DNA of 64,000 bases from G965213525 sp965213525 (GCA_965213525.1 OZ243889.1:930001-994000); one strand, 5' to 3'; counted from the stretch's first letter, positions 1 to 8,546 are shown. Notes: generated by a model from the letters alone, not told the origin. Numbers and translations: made by a program.

Positions 1-548
1 CCGTCGACCGAGATCGGCACCGGCCGGGCACCCGCACCGGGGGAGCGCAGCAACCCGCCGGCCACGGCGAGGTGACCGAAGCGGTCCGAGAGGTGGCGGG
101 CGAGCGCCTCGATGGGGGTGGTGCCTGCATCGGCGAGCAGCAGCAGCGAGTGGGCCTCGGCCAGCACCACCGGGTCGAGGCCCGACAGCCGTCGGCCCGC
201 CGTGGCCGACGGCCGTCCGGCGGTGGTGGGAACGTTGTCGAGGCGCAGGACCTGCACCGCGCCGGTCACCGCTGCCCACGCCGCCAGGCAGGGTCCCGAG
301 TCGACCTCGCGTCGCCCGACGATGGCGCCCGAACCCGAGACCAACACGGTGACAGGACCGGCCAGCAGGTCGCGCAGCGCCGCGCCGACCTGGGCCATCG
401 TGGCCGGAGCGTGCCCTGCGACGACGCCGCAGACGAGGTCAGGCGGGCGATCGAGGCGTTCGAGGAGGTGCCCGGCCACCTCGCCGACCGCGACCCTGGG
501 GTCGGGGTGCACCGACAGTCCGACCGCGGCGGTCCGGGGCCGTCCCAT
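1..548 (-). CDS. FIST N-domain sensor protein, partial (runs off window start)
   Basis: The reading frame opens with ATG at 548 on the minus strand and stays open to the window edge (182 codons), so the C-terminus is missing. The N-terminal sequence AVGLSVHPDP, then DLVCGVVAGHAP, a helix LRDLLAGP and VTVLVSGSGAIVG fits the FIST N domain. FIST proteins are proposed small-ligand sensors that often act with signal-transduction partners. A FIST_C domain would be expected beyond the window. It starts 10 bp after the stop of the 559-945 gene, so the two probably form one operon. The family call comes from pattern only, without a profile search. Confidence 0.65.
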   Translation of the reverse strand, partial: MGRPRTAAVGLSVHPDPRVAVGEVAGHLLERLDRPPDLVCGVVAGHAPATMAQVGAALRDLLAGPVTVLVSGSGAIVGRREVDSGPCLAAWAAVTGAVQVLRLDNVPTTAGRPSATAGRRLSGLDPVVLAEAHSLLLLADAGTTPIEALARHLSDRFGHLAVAGGLLRSPGAGARPVPISVD

Positions 549-558
549 GACGGTCCGC

Positions 559-945
559 TCAGCCGATCGGCGGCAACAGCGTGAGGGGCACCACCGTCTC
601 GGGCCCGGAATCGATGCGGCAGCGGGCCTCGATCGTGCCGGGCTCGTCCCAGGTGAGATCGCCCTTGACCAGCCGGTAGTTGAACTTGCCGGGCTCGACC
701 TGGAGCGGCTGGACGTTGCGGGCGATCTGCTCGCCGTCGCGCACGAAGCGCACCTCGAGCGCACTCATGCCGTCGTGGTCGGGAGGGCACCGCACCAGGA
801 CCACGAGGTGGGGCTGGAGGGTGACCGGCGGCGGGGACGGCGCAGCCAACGAGAAGAACACGCCGCCCAGGTCGATGCGGGCCGCGCCACCGGGAGCCTG
901 GCGGATGTCGAAGTCCTCGACGAAGAGGGCGGCGACGATGTCCAC
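559..945 (-). CDS. Conserved hypothetical protein, probable beta-sandwich
   Basis: A 128-residue protein starting with GTG at 945 (VDIVAALFVEDFD). A longer frame to 993 exists, but a TACGGT box at 954-959 ends 8 nt before the GTG and fits a leaderless start. The protein alternates short hydrophobic strands (GGVFFSLAAP, HLVVLVRC, ALEVRFVRDG, GTIEARCRI) and ends VVPLTLLPPIG, which suggests an all-beta fold. There is no signal peptide or membrane segment. It looks like small actinobacterial DUF proteins with a beta-sandwich, but the function is unknown. It lies just upstream of the FIST gene on the same strand. Confidence 0.6.
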   Translation of the reverse strand: MDIVAALFVEDFDIRQAPGGAARIDLGGVFFSLAAPSPPPVTLQPHLVVLVRCPPDHDGMSALEVRFVRDGEQIARNVQPLQVEPGKFNYRLVKGDLTWDEPGTIEARCRIDSGPETVVPLTLLPPIG

Positions 946-953
946 GGACCGCC

Positions 954-959
954 ACCGTA
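954..959 (-). promoter_or_regulatory. Leaderless-type -10 box for the 945 gene
   Basis: TACGGT on the minus strand ends 8 nt before the GTG at 945. This places a predicted transcription start at or near the start codon. No Shine-Dalgarno sequence is evident. Confidence 0.45.
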
Positions 960-1066
960 GCGACCCGGCCGCGCCGCCCCGCCGGGCCGGCACCGGAACA
1001 CCGGCTGGACCCCCAGCTCGACCCCCGCTCGCGCCCAGGCTCGGCTGGAGCGCGCGCCCCCTCGGC

Positions 1067-1072
1067 TACCGT
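1067..1072 (+). promoter_or_regulatory. Leaderless-type -10 box for the acyl-CoA synthetase gene
   Basis: TACCGT ends 8 nt before the GTG at 1081. Together with the box at 954-959 it makes 946-1080 a short divergent promoter region. Confidence 0.45.
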
Positions 1073-1080
1073 CCGGGCCC

Positions 1081-3252
1081 GTGGCAGATGGACCCGCCCG
1101 CACCCTCGACGAGGCCACCTCGAGCGCGCTGCTCGCCTCGGCCGGCGTGGCCGTGGCGCCCTCCCGGGTCGTCGCCGATGTCGACGCCGCGGTCGGCGCC
1201 GCCCACGAGCTCGGGCTGCCGGTGGTCGTCAAGCTCTGCGGGGACGCCATCGCCCACAAGACCGAGCGCGGCCTGGTGCGGTTGTCGCTCGGCGACGACG
1301 CCGCCGTGCGGCGCGCGGCCACGGAGCTGCTCGGGGCGGCGCGCCCCGAAGACGGCGAGGTGTCGTTGCTGGTGGCGCCGATGGTGTCGGGCACCCGTGA
1401 GCTGATCGCCGGCTTGGTCGATGACCCCCAGTTCGGCATGACCGTGATGCTCGGCATCGGCGGGGTGCTCGCCGAGGCGGTGCGTGACGTCACGTTCCGC
1501 CTGGTGCCCCTGTCTGAGGCGGACGCCGCCGAGATGATCGACGACCTCTCCACCCAGCGGCTGCTCGGGCCGTTCCGGGGCGAGCCGGCGATCGACCGCC
1601 ACGCTGTTGCTGCCACCATGATCGCGCTCTCGCACCTGGCCACCGAGCGCACCGATCTCCGCTCGGTCGACGTCAACCCCCTCGTGGTCGTCGACGGGGC
1701 ACCGATCGCCGTCGACGCCCTCGTCGAGGTGGCGACCGACGAGGCGATCCCCCCCGCCCACGCCGCCGGTCCGGCGCCCGGCGCACACCTGCGTCCCGAG
1801 CACTTCGATGCCCTGTTCGACCCGAGGGGCGTGGTCATCGCCGGGGCGGCCACCCACCCGGGCAAGTTCGGGTTCGTCTCACTGCACAACCTGCTGGCCA
1901 GCGGGTACGAGGGTGAGGTCGCCGCCACCAACCTGCGGGGCGAGACGGTGCTCGGCCTCGAGACCGTCCCCTCCATCGACGACCTGCCGGCCGGTCGCTT
2001 CGACCTGGTCGTGGTGTGCACCCCGGCGTCGGCCAACGCCGACGTGCTGAGACAGGCCGCCGGACGGGGCATCAAGGCGGCGTTCATCACCTCGGCGGGC
2101 TACGGCGAGGCCGGGCCGCAAGGGCGCCGGGCCCAAGACGAGCTGGTGGCCCTCGGCGTCGAGCTCGATCTGCTCGTCGCCGGACCCAACGGCCAGGGCG
2201 TGGTGTCGACCCCGTCGCGGCTGTGCGCCCAGATCGTCGCCCCGTACCCGCCGGCGGGTCGCATCGGCATCGCCAGCCAGTCCGGCAACTTCGTGTCGTC
2301 GTTCCAGAACTGGGCCAGGGGATCGGGCATCGGGGTCAGCCGGGCGGTGTCGGCGGGCAACGCCGCCATGGTCGGCGTCGTCGACTACCTCGCCCACTAC
2401 GCCCGAGACCCCGAGACCGTCGTCGGGCTGGCCTACGTCGAAAGCGTCCCCGACGGTCAGACGTTCGCGGCGGCAGCCGCGGAGATCTCGGCGCAGATGC
2501 CGCTCGTGGTGGTCAAGGGCGGTGCCACCGAGGGCGGGGCGGCGGCGGCGGCGTCACACACCGGCGCGTTGGCCGCCGACGACGTCGTCTTCGGCGGCAT
2601 GTGCCGCCAGCACGGCCTCACCCGGGCGTCGACGGTCGAGGAGGCCTTCGAGGCGGCCGCCACCTTCGCCACCCAGCCCCTGCCGGCGGGCCCGCGCACG
2701 GTGGTGATGACCACCGCCGGGGGCTGGGGCGTGGTGACCGCAGACGCCATCACCCGCAGCGAGCTCGAGCTGGTGGCGCTGCCCGAGGACCTGCGGGACG
2801 CCATCGACCAGCTGCTGCCCCCTCGCTGGAGTCGGGCCAACCCCGTCGACCTCGCCGGGGGGGAGACGAGGGACACCATCCCTGCGGTCCTCGAGCTGAT
2901 CGCCGGTCACGACGAGGTCGATGCGATCGTCTACCTCGGCATCGGCATCCAGTCGAACCAGGCGCGCCTGATGCGTGAGGGCCACCTCTTCCCAGACCAC
3001 GGCATCGAGCGCATCGTCGAGTACCACGAGCGCCAGGACGCCCGCTTCGCCGAAGCCGCCGCCGAGGTGTCTGCGGCGGCAGGCAAGCCCGTGCTGAGCG
3101 CCACCGAGCTGGCGGTGGCCGATCCCGACAACCCCGGTCCGGCCACCGTGCGAGCCACCGGGCGCTACTGCTACCCCTCGGCCGACCGGGCCGTGACCGC
3201 GCTCGAGCACCTCTGGCGGCGCGCCCGCTGGGCCCGGGCGCGGGGGCTGTAG
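1081..3252 (+). CDS. NDP-forming acyl-CoA synthetase (acetate--CoA ligase family)
   Basis: A 723-residue protein starting with GTG. The order is an ATP-grasp domain first (about residues 1-220, with VVVKLCGDAIAHKT and VDVNPLVV), then a CoA-binding Rossmann domain (about 240-370, DPRGVVIAGA), then a succinyl-CoA-ligase-like domain (about 385-710). The probable phosphohistidine is His493 in ASHTGALA. The family makes acyl-CoA from acid, ATP and CoA with ADP formation, or the reverse reaction to make ATP. It is a fused alpha/beta form with beta first. The substrate cannot be read from sequence. The next gene follows in the same frame after a TAG stop. Confidence 0.88.
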   Translation: MADGPARTLDEATSSALLASAGVAVAPSRVVADVDAAVGAAHELGLPVVVKLCGDAIAHKTERGLVRLSLGDDAAVRRAATELLGAARPEDGEVSLLVAPMVSGTRELIAGLVDDPQFGMTVMLGIGGVLAEAVRDVTFRLVPLSEADAAEMIDDLSTQRLLGPFRGEPAIDRHAVAATMIALSHLATERTDLRSVDVNPLVVVDGAPIAVDALVEVATDEAIPPAHAAGPAPGAHLRPEHFDALFDPRGVVIAGAATHPGKFGFVSLHNLLASGYEGEVAATNLRGETVLGLETVPSIDDLPAGRFDLVVVCTPASANADVLRQAAGRGIKAAFITSAGYGEAGPQGRRAQDELVALGVELDLLVAGPNGQGVVSTPSRLCAQIVAPYPPAGRIGIASQSGNFVSSFQNWARGSGIGVSRAVSAGNAAMVGVVDYLAHYARDPETVVGLAYVESVPDGQTFAAAAAEISAQMPLVVVKGGATEGGAAAAASHTGALAADDVVFGGMCRQHGLTRASTVEEAFEAAATFATQPLPAGPRTVVMTTAGGWGVVTADAITRSELELVALPEDLRDAIDQLLPPRWSRANPVDLAGGETRDTIPAVLELIAGHDEVDAIVYLGIGIQSNQARLMREGHLFPDHGIERIVEYHERQDARFAEAAAEVSAAAGKPVLSATELAVADPDNPGPATVRATGRYCYPSADRAVTALEHLWRRARWARARGL

Positions 3253-3276
3253 GCCCTGGCCCGCCTCGCCGGGGGC

Positions 3277-4704
3277 GTGTTCGCCGCCCTGTTGGTCGTC
3301 GTCCTCGCCATCGGCGCCCTCACCGTCAGGGCCTGGACGACCGACGCCGCCGAGGCCGAGGCCCGAGCCGACGCCCTCGCCGCTGACCCCCCGCCCGCTC
3401 AGGGTCGCGCCCCTACGCTCGGGGGCCGCCTGCTCACCGCTCGCCGGGCGCCGCTCGTGCTGACCGACCCGATCGCCCGGGCGCGCCTGGACCAGGTGTT
3501 GGCGCCGCTGGTCGCCGAGATGCCCGCCGCCTCGTGCCTCGAGGTGTCGGTGGGCGGCGTGACGACGACCTCGGTGCGGCCCGACCTGGCGCTGATCCCG
3601 GCGTCGACCATGAAGCTGCTCACCGCCACGGCCGCGCTCGACGTCCTTGGCCCCGAGCACCACCTCAGCACCGAGCTCGTGTCGACGGCCCCGGTGATCG
3701 ACGGGGTGCTCGACGGCGACCTCTACGTCGTGGGGGGCGGAGACCCCGTGCTCTACACCTCGGCCTACGCCACGGCGTTCGGCCGCCAGCCGCAGGTCCA
3801 CACCCCCCTCGACGAGGTCGCCGAGGCGCTGGCCGCTGCGGGCGTGTCGCAGATCATCGGCGACGTCATCGGCGACGACGGCCACTTCGACCGCATCCGC
3901 TACGTCCCGTCCTGGCCCGAGCGGTACGTCACCCAGAACAACGTCGGTCCGCTGTCGGCGCTCAGCGTCGACGACGGCTTCGAGGCCTTCGACCCGCCGG
4001 TGCACAGCGCCGACCCGGCCCGGTGGGCAGCGACCGCCATCCTCGGGGTGCTCGAGGCGAACGGCATCGGCGTCGGCGGCGAAGCGCGCTCGGGGACCGC
4101 ACCGGACGGGGCGGCGCTCGTGGCCGAGGTGGCGTCGCTGCCGATGGCCGAGATCGTCGCCCAGATGCTGCGAGAGAGCGACAACACCTCAGCGGAGCTC
4201 GTCGTCAAGGAGCTTGGCGTCGTCGCTGCGGGCGCAGGGTCCACCGCGGCGGGCACCGATGTCGTGGCCGGCGTCATGGGTGATCTCGGGCTCGACACGA
4301 CCGCCCTGGTGGTCGCCGACGGATCGGGCCTGGACCGCAGCAACCGGGTCACCTGCGGGCTGTTGCACGGGGTGCTGGTGGCCGCCGGACCCGAGTCGAC
4401 GCTCGCCGACGGGCTGCCCGTGGCCGGCGAGACCGGCACCCTGGCCCGACGCTTCGCCGAGCACCCCGCCCGGGGTCAGATGCGGGCCAAGACCGGCTAC
4501 CTGAACGAGGTCAACGGCCTGGCCGGCTTCGTCACCGACGTCGCCGGTCGCCAGCTCACCTTCGCCCTGGTGACCAACGGCGTCCCGATCGACAGCCGGC
4601 TCGGCTTCGACCTCCAGGAACGTCTCGCCACCACGCTGGTCACCGGCCCCGACCTGCCCGCGGTCGCCGAACTGCCGCTCGCCGGTGAGGTGACCCTAGG
4701 GTGA
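3277..4704 (+). CDS. dacB: D-alanyl-D-alanine carboxypeptidase/endopeptidase, PBP4 (DacB) type
   Basis: A 475-residue penicillin-binding protein of peptidase family S13. All three active-site motifs are present: STMK at residues 110-113, SDN at 301-303 and KTG at 405-407. The N-terminus (FAALLVVVLAIGALTV) is a signal anchor or signal peptide, so it acts outside the membrane on peptidoglycan peptides. GTG 3277 is the first standard start after the upstream stop (TAG 3250-3252, same frame). The membrane segment would be slightly short at its N-terminus if an upstream CTG were used instead. The length matches the family. Confidence 0.9.
   Translation: MFAALLVVVLAIGALTVRAWTTDAAEAEARADALAADPPPAQGRAPTLGGRLLTARRAPLVLTDPIARARLDQVLAPLVAEMPAASCLEVSVGGVTTTSVRPDLALIPASTMKLLTATAALDVLGPEHHLSTELVSTAPVIDGVLDGDLYVVGGGDPVLYTSAYATAFGRQPQVHTPLDEVAEALAAAGVSQIIGDVIGDDGHFDRIRYVPSWPERYVTQNNVGPLSALSVDDGFEAFDPPVHSADPARWAATAILGVLEANGIGVGGEARSGTAPDGAALVAEVASLPMAEIVAQMLRESDNTSAELVVKELGVVAAGAGSTAAGTDVVAGVMGDLGLDTTALVVADGSGLDRSNRVTCGLLHGVLVAAGPESTLADGLPVAGETGTLARRFAEHPARGQMRAKTGYLNEVNGLAGFVTDVAGRQLTFALVTNGVPIDSRLGFDLQERLATTLVTGPDLPAVAELPLAGEVTLG
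4697..4702 (+). promoter_or_regulatory. Leaderless-type -10 box for the Lon-N gene
   Basis: TAGGGT lies inside the end of dacB and ends 6 nt before the GTG at 4709. Confidence 0.4.
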
Positions 4705-4708
4705 CCAG

Positions 4709-5350
4709 GTGGAGCCCACACCGATGTTCCCGCTGGGATCGGTGCTGGTGCCGGGCATGCCGCTGCCGCTCCACGTCTTCGAGCCCCGGTACCGCGCGCT
4801 GGTCGAGCACTGCCTCGAGCGTCGTGCCCCCTTCGGCGTGGCCCTGATCGAGCGGGGGATCGAGGTGGGCGGGGGCGACGTCCGCTTCGACGTCGGCTGC
4901 CTGGCCGAGATCGCCGACTCGCATCGCTTCGACGACGGCCGCTACGCCATCCTCGGCATCGGCATCGAGCGCATCGAGGTCACCGAGTGGCTGGCCGATG
5001 ACCCCTACCCCAGGGCACGGGTGCGCCCCTGGCCCGATGATCCCGACGAGGGGGTCGAGGTCGCACCGGGGCTCGTCGGTGAGGTGACCGCCTTGATGCG
5101 GCGCACGCTCGCCCAGGCGATCGAGCTCGGCGACGCCGCCGCCGACGCGACCGGCGAGCTCTCCGAGGACGCCGTCGTGCTCGGCTGGCAGGTCGCCGCC
5201 GGTGGGCCGATCCAGCCGATCGACCGGCTGCGCCTGTTGTCGGCGCCCGGACCGGTGCGCCGGCTCAGCCTCGCCCGTGACCTGCTGATCGACCTCGACG
5301 AGCTCTTGGCCCTGCGGCTCGGGGCCGGGAGCGACCCCGACGGACCCTGA
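4709..5350 (+). CDS. Lon N-terminal (substrate-binding) domain protein
   Basis: A 213-residue stand-alone Lon N-terminal domain (LON_substr_bdg type). The hallmark start is MFPLGSVLVPGMPLPLHVFEPRYRAL, seen from residue 6, followed by FGVALIERG and the LAEI and ERIEVTEWL strands. It lacks the AAA and protease parts of Lon. Its role in bacteria is undefined, and peptide binding is usually assumed. The GTG start follows the dacB stop by 4 bp, though a separate promoter-like box is present. Confidence 0.85.
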   Translation: MEPTPMFPLGSVLVPGMPLPLHVFEPRYRALVEHCLERRAPFGVALIERGIEVGGGDVRFDVGCLAEIADSHRFDDGRYAILGIGIERIEVTEWLADDPYPRARVRPWPDDPDEGVEVAPGLVGEVTALMRRTLAQAIELGDAAADATGELSEDAVVLGWQVAAGGPIQPIDRLRLLSAPGPVRRLSLARDLLIDLDELLALRLGAGSDPDGP

Positions 5351-5414
5351 GGCCCGCCTCGTGGCGGCCGCCCACGTCACGAGACCATCGTCGTGTGCCA
5401 TCCACGGGTCTGCC

Positions 5415-5463
5415 TAGGATCGCTGCCCGATCTTCGAACGAGGTCGCAACGCGCTCGTTCGAA
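5415..5463 (+). promoter_or_regulatory. Possible promoter with a 10-bp inverted repeat
   Basis: Between 5351 and 5507 there is a TAGGAT hexamer at 5415-5420 and a perfect inverted repeat: TTCGAACGAG at 5433-5442 and CTCGTTCGAA at 5454-5463, with an 11-nt spacer. It sits upstream of the small membrane-protein genes. The half sites TCGAAC and GTTCGA match actinobacterial LexA half sites, but they are 17 nt apart instead of 4. Confidence 0.4.
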
Positions 5464-5507
5464 CGGCGACGAGCTCGACCGCTCGGATGGATCGGACGAG
5501 GAGGAAC

Positions 5508-5828
5508 ATGGCGAACAGCGGCGACGGGCCCGGCGTGGTGGACGAGCTGCGGGGCCTGGTCGAGCTCATCCGGGACTACGCCAAGCAGGAGACGATCGAC
5601 CCGCTGAAGCGACTCGGCCGCTACCTCGCCCTCGGCCTGGCCGGCGCCGTGCTGTTGAGCCTCGGGGCGATCATGATGGCTCTCGCCGGGTTGCGAGCGC
5701 TGCAGGACGAGACGGGTTCCACGTTCACGGGCAGCTGGACGTGGGCGCCCTACGCAATCGTGGTGGCCGGTCTCGCCGTCGTCATGGGGGCCGCGGCCCT
5801 CGCACTCAACCGGGGAGGATCACGGTGA
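5508..5828 (+). CDS. Small membrane protein, phage-holin/DUF1469-like
   Basis: A 106-residue protein. ATG 5508 is preceded by GAGGAGGAA, which decides the start over a GTG-type extension to 5487. Residues 1-40 are a soluble amphipathic stretch (VVDELRGLVELIRDYAKQE), followed by two membrane helices (about 40-64 and 77-100). This is the layout of the actinobacterial holin superfamily III (DUF1469) proteins, which are membrane proteins of unknown role. It overlaps the next gene by 4 bp, so the two are translationally coupled. Confidence 0.7.
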   Translation: MANSGDGPGVVDELRGLVELIRDYAKQETIDPLKRLGRYLALGLAGAVLLSLGAIMMALAGLRALQDETGSTFTGSWTWAPYAIVVAGLAVVMGAAALALNRGGSR

Positions 5829-6064
5829 GCGAGCTCAGCGGTGACACCGGCGCTCGGGCGCGCACCGCCCGCATCACCAGGGACGACCTCGAGGCCCGCT
5901 TCCGGGCGATCGCCGGCGACGTCTCCGACAACGTCGGTGACGTCCGCCAGCTCGGGGTGCCCGTCGCCGCCGCCGCCGGCGTCCTCGTCGTGCTCCTGGC
6001 CTTCGTGTTGGGCCGCCGCCGGGGACGCAGCAACAGCACCGTCGTCGAGATCAGGCGTCTGTAG
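5825..6064 (+). CDS. Small single-span membrane protein
   Basis: A 79-residue protein with GTG at 5825 overlapping the previous stop (GTGA). It has an N-terminal charged region with a helix (TRDDLEARFRAIAGDVSDNV), one membrane segment VPVAAAAGVLVVLLAFVLG (about residues 46-65) and a basic tail RRRGRSN. It resembles the DUF3618-type partners that accompany holin-like membrane proteins in actinobacteria. The topology is likely N-terminus in the cytoplasm or membrane-associated. The function is unknown. Confidence 0.65.
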   Translation: MSELSGDTGARARTARITRDDLEARFRAIAGDVSDNVGDVRQLGVPVAAAAGVLVVLLAFVLGRRRGRSNSTVVEIRRL

Positions 6065-6310
6065 GTGCTCGGCCGCATCCTCCGCTTCGTTCGGCGGCGG
6101 GCGACGACCCTCGTCGTGGCGCGGGGCGTTCGCGCCGGTGATGGCCGGTGGCTCGGCGTCGGTGTCGCCGGGCTCGGGTTGCAGCTGCTGTCTCGCTGGT
6201 GGCGTCGACCCGACGCCGTCGAGCGCTTCGTCCTCCAGCCCGGCCAGCGCCTCGAGATCGACCACCTGCGGTCGACCTTCTCCGAGCTCGGTCGCAAGCC
6301 CAGCTCCTGA
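6065..6310 (+). CDS. Small basic hypothetical protein
   Basis: An 81-residue protein whose GTG directly abuts the preceding stop. It is arginine-rich at the N-terminus (LGRILRFVRRRATTL) and has a weakly hydrophobic middle (WLGVGVAGLGLQLLSRWWRR). Residues 50-75 (ERFVLQPGQRLEIDHLRSTFSE, quoted in part) could form a short beta unit. With the two upstream genes it forms a three-gene unit of membrane-associated small proteins. No family recognised. Confidence 0.6.
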   Translation: MLGRILRFVRRRATTLVVARGVRAGDGRWLGVGVAGLGLQLLSRWWRRPDAVERFVLQPGQRLEIDHLRSTFSELGRKPSS

Positions 6311-6376
6311 CGGCGGCCCCGGGGCCAGGGGCAACGTCCGGGGGTCGACCCTGGCGGCCGCCCGTCGTCGGGCACC

Positions 6377-7309
6377 ATGGCACCGGTGAGGACCCCCGAG
6401 GACGCGTCCGGCCCGTCGACGTCTGGGGAGCCGGCCGGTGCGTCACGCCCTGATGCGTCGTTGCTGCGAGCCGGCGAGCAGGTGCTGCTCATCGACCGCA
6501 AGGACCGTCGGTACCTGGTGGCGCTCACCCCGGGCGGGTCGTTCCAGACCCACGCCGGCAACCTCGCCCACGACGAGCTCATCGGCCGCCCCGAGGGTCA
6601 CGAGGCGCGATCTGACGGCACGTCCCGGTTCTGGGTCTTCCGGCCCACCCTCAGCGACCTGGTGCTCAAGCAGCCCCGGGGCGCCCAGGTCATCTACCCC
6701 AAAGATCTCGGACCCATCCTCGTGCTGGCCGACCTGTCACCCGGGGTCGAGGTGCTCGAGACCGGCCTCGGATCCGGGGCGCTGTCGGCGACCCTGTTGC
6801 GTCACGGCGCTCGGGTGACCGGCATCGAGATCCGAGAGGACTTCCTCGCTCGCGCCCGGGCCAACGTCGCCACCGCCGCCGGCGAGGATGGCCTCGAGCG
6901 CTACGACGCCCGGCTGGGGGACAGCTACGACGAGCTGCCCGCAGGGCGCTTCGACCGGGTGCTGCTCGACCTGCCCGAGCCCTGGCGGGTCATCGAGCGC
7001 CTCGACCGCGAGGTGCTGGTGCCCGGCGGCATCCTCGTCGCCTACACGCCCTCGTTGGTGCAGGTGATGCGGTTGCGCACGGCGATGGCGCGTGCCGGGT
7101 TCGCGCTGTGTGAGACCGTCGAGGTGCTGCAGCGCTCCTGGCACGTCGACGGCGCCTCGGTCCGCCCCGATCATCGGATGGTCGCCCACACCGGGTTCTT
7201 GACCCACGGCCGCTACGCCGCTGACCCGCCGTCGGGCTCGGGCCGGGCGACGTCGCCGGCCGCCGGCGAGGCACCGACCGCTGGCGACCTCTGGGCGAGC
7301 GGCCCGTGA
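6377..7309 (+). CDS. trmI: tRNA (adenine-58-N1)-methyltransferase TrmI
   Basis: A 310-residue class I methyltransferase. The N-terminal small beta domain carries GEQVLLIDRKDRRYLV and the family marker DLVLKQPRGAQVIYPKDLG. The SAM-binding motif VLETGLGSGALS lies at about residues 126-137, and the motif IV region reads FDRVLLDLPEPW. TrmI makes m1A58 in the T-loop of tRNAs, usually as a tetramer. It is found close to the proteasome ATPase gene in many actinobacteria, as here. Its stop overlaps the next GTG by 4 bp. ATG 6377 is chosen. The first 25 residues are low-complexity and may be dispensable. Confidence 0.93.
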   Translation: MAPVRTPEDASGPSTSGEPAGASRPDASLLRAGEQVLLIDRKDRRYLVALTPGGSFQTHAGNLAHDELIGRPEGHEARSDGTSRFWVFRPTLSDLVLKQPRGAQVIYPKDLGPILVLADLSPGVEVLETGLGSGALSATLLRHGARVTGIEIREDFLARARANVATAAGEDGLERYDARLGDSYDELPAGRFDRVLLDLPEPWRVIERLDREVLVPGGILVAYTPSLVQVMRLRTAMARAGFALCETVEVLQRSWHVDGASVRPDHRMVAHTGFLTHGRYAADPPSGSGRATSPAAGEAPTAGDLWASGP

Positions 7310-8454
7310 ACGCTCTCGACGGCGTGATCGTCGTCCTCGTCCTCGCCGCGGCCTGGGGTGGTCATCAGCTCGGGTTCCTCACCCGCGCCCTGTCCTGGGT
7401 CGGCATGGCCGCCGGGCTGGTCGCTGCGGCGGCGCTCAGCCCCCACCTCGTCGACCGCTGGGGCGGGGAGGGGACCACCTCCACCTTCGTCCTGGTCACC
7501 GCCGCGCTCGTCCTCGGCGCCGGCCTCGGACATGCCCTCGGCATGCTCGGCGGGGGTCGGCTGCGGGTCGGGCTGCGCCGGGTGTGGTCGCACCGCGTCG
7601 ACGCCCTCGCCGGGGCGGCCATGGCCGCGGCCGGGGTGACGGTGTGTGCCTGGATGCTGCTCGGTGCGCTGGCCGGGTCGCCGACGTGGCCGGCCGACCT
7701 GGCCCGGACCTCGGCACTGCGCCAAGCGCTCCCCGAACCGCCGGACCCCCTCGATCGACTCGAACGCCTGATCGGCCCGGACCGCTTCCCCCGGGTGATC
7801 AGCATCGACGCATCCGTCGAGGGTCCCCCGCCGACGACGAGCGGCATCGATCCCGAGGTCGTGGCCCGAGCGGCGACCTCGGTCGTGCGCATCAGCGGGG
7901 TCGCGTGCGGCCGCACCCAGGAGGGCAGCGGCGTGGTCGTCGCTGACGAGGTCGTGTTGACCAACGCCCACGTCGTCGCCGGCGCCGACGCCCCGACGGT
8001 GCGCCGTGACGACGGTGAGGTGCTCGACGCCCGCATCATCGGCTTCGACGCCGCCCGCGACACCGCCGTGCTCGTGGTCGCCGGCCTGGACCGGGCCCCC
8101 CTGCCACGGGGTCGGATCGACCTCGGTGAGGACGCAGCGGTGATCGGCCACCCCGGCGGCGGGGACGTCGAGGTGTCGCCGGCCCGCGCTGACCGCCGCT
8201 TGGTGGCCACCGGTCGCGACCTCTACGGCTCCAGGGCACCCTCGCGCAACGTGATCCTGGTGGCCGCCGAGCTCGCCCCGGGCGACTCGGGTGCCCCGCT
8301 CGTCACCCGCCGAGGCACGCTGGCCGGCCTCGCCTTCGCCGTCGCTCCCGGCCAGCAGGCCGCGTACGTGCTCGACCTCGAGGAGATCGAGGGGGCCTTG
8401 GGCGACATCGACCCGTCGGGCCCGCCACCCGAGACGGACTGCCTGGCGAGCTGA
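7306..8454 (+). CDS. MarP-like membrane serine protease (CvpA domain plus trypsin-like domain)
   Basis: A 382-residue protein. Four hydrophobic segments in residues 1-135 form a CvpA/colicin-V-production-like membrane domain. A chymotrypsin-fold protease follows, with His222 (NAHVVAG), Asp252 (ARDTAVL) and Ser328 (PGDSGAPL). This matches the Mycobacterium tuberculosis MarP (Rv3671c) architecture, a periplasmic protease linked there to acid resistance and cell-wall remodelling. It is coupled to trmI through a GTGA overlap. The C-terminus ends with a single Cys near the end (ETDCLAS), which might pair with Cys205 (GVACGRT). Confidence 0.9.
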   Translation: MNALDGVIVVLVLAAAWGGHQLGFLTRALSWVGMAAGLVAAAALSPHLVDRWGGEGTTSTFVLVTAALVLGAGLGHALGMLGGGRLRVGLRRVWSHRVDALAGAAMAAAGVTVCAWMLLGALAGSPTWPADLARTSALRQALPEPPDPLDRLERLIGPDRFPRVISIDASVEGPPPTTSGIDPEVVARAATSVVRISGVACGRTQEGSGVVVADEVVLTNAHVVAGADAPTVRRDDGEVLDARIIGFDAARDTAVLVVAGLDRAPLPRGRIDLGEDAAVIGHPGGGDVEVSPARADRRLVATGRDLYGSRAPSRNVILVAAELAPGDSGAPLVTRRGTLAGLAFAVAPGQQAAYVLDLEEIEGALGDIDPSGPPPETDCLAS

Positions 8455-8487
8455 CGTGGCCGGCCGACGATCCGGTCAGCACCCCGT

Positions 8488-8504
8488 CCGGCCCGGTGGG
8501 CCGG
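8488..8504. terminator. GC-rich hairpin between convergent genes
   Basis: CCGGCCC, a GGT loop and GGGCCGG form a perfect 7-bp stem between the MarP-like gene and the ferredoxin gene. It could serve as a bidirectional terminator. There is no T-tract. Confidence 0.4.
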
Positions 8505-8546
8505 TCGGTCAGGGCTCGATGAGCCGGTCGGTCAGGGCTCGATGAA
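8501..8546. repeat. 23-bp tandem duplication at the ferredoxin 3-prime end
   Basis: The stretch 8501-8523 is repeated directly at 8524-8546 with 22 of 23 bases identical. The second copy contains the last codons and the stop of the ferredoxin gene. The first copy lies just downstream of that stop, so the duplication leaves the protein intact. Confidence 0.85.

Noticed and set aside
5433..5463. LexA (SOS) box
   Set aside because: The half sites TCGAAC and GTTCGA are present but separated by 17 nt instead of 4, so this is not a standard SOS box. It is kept as an unexplained inverted repeat.
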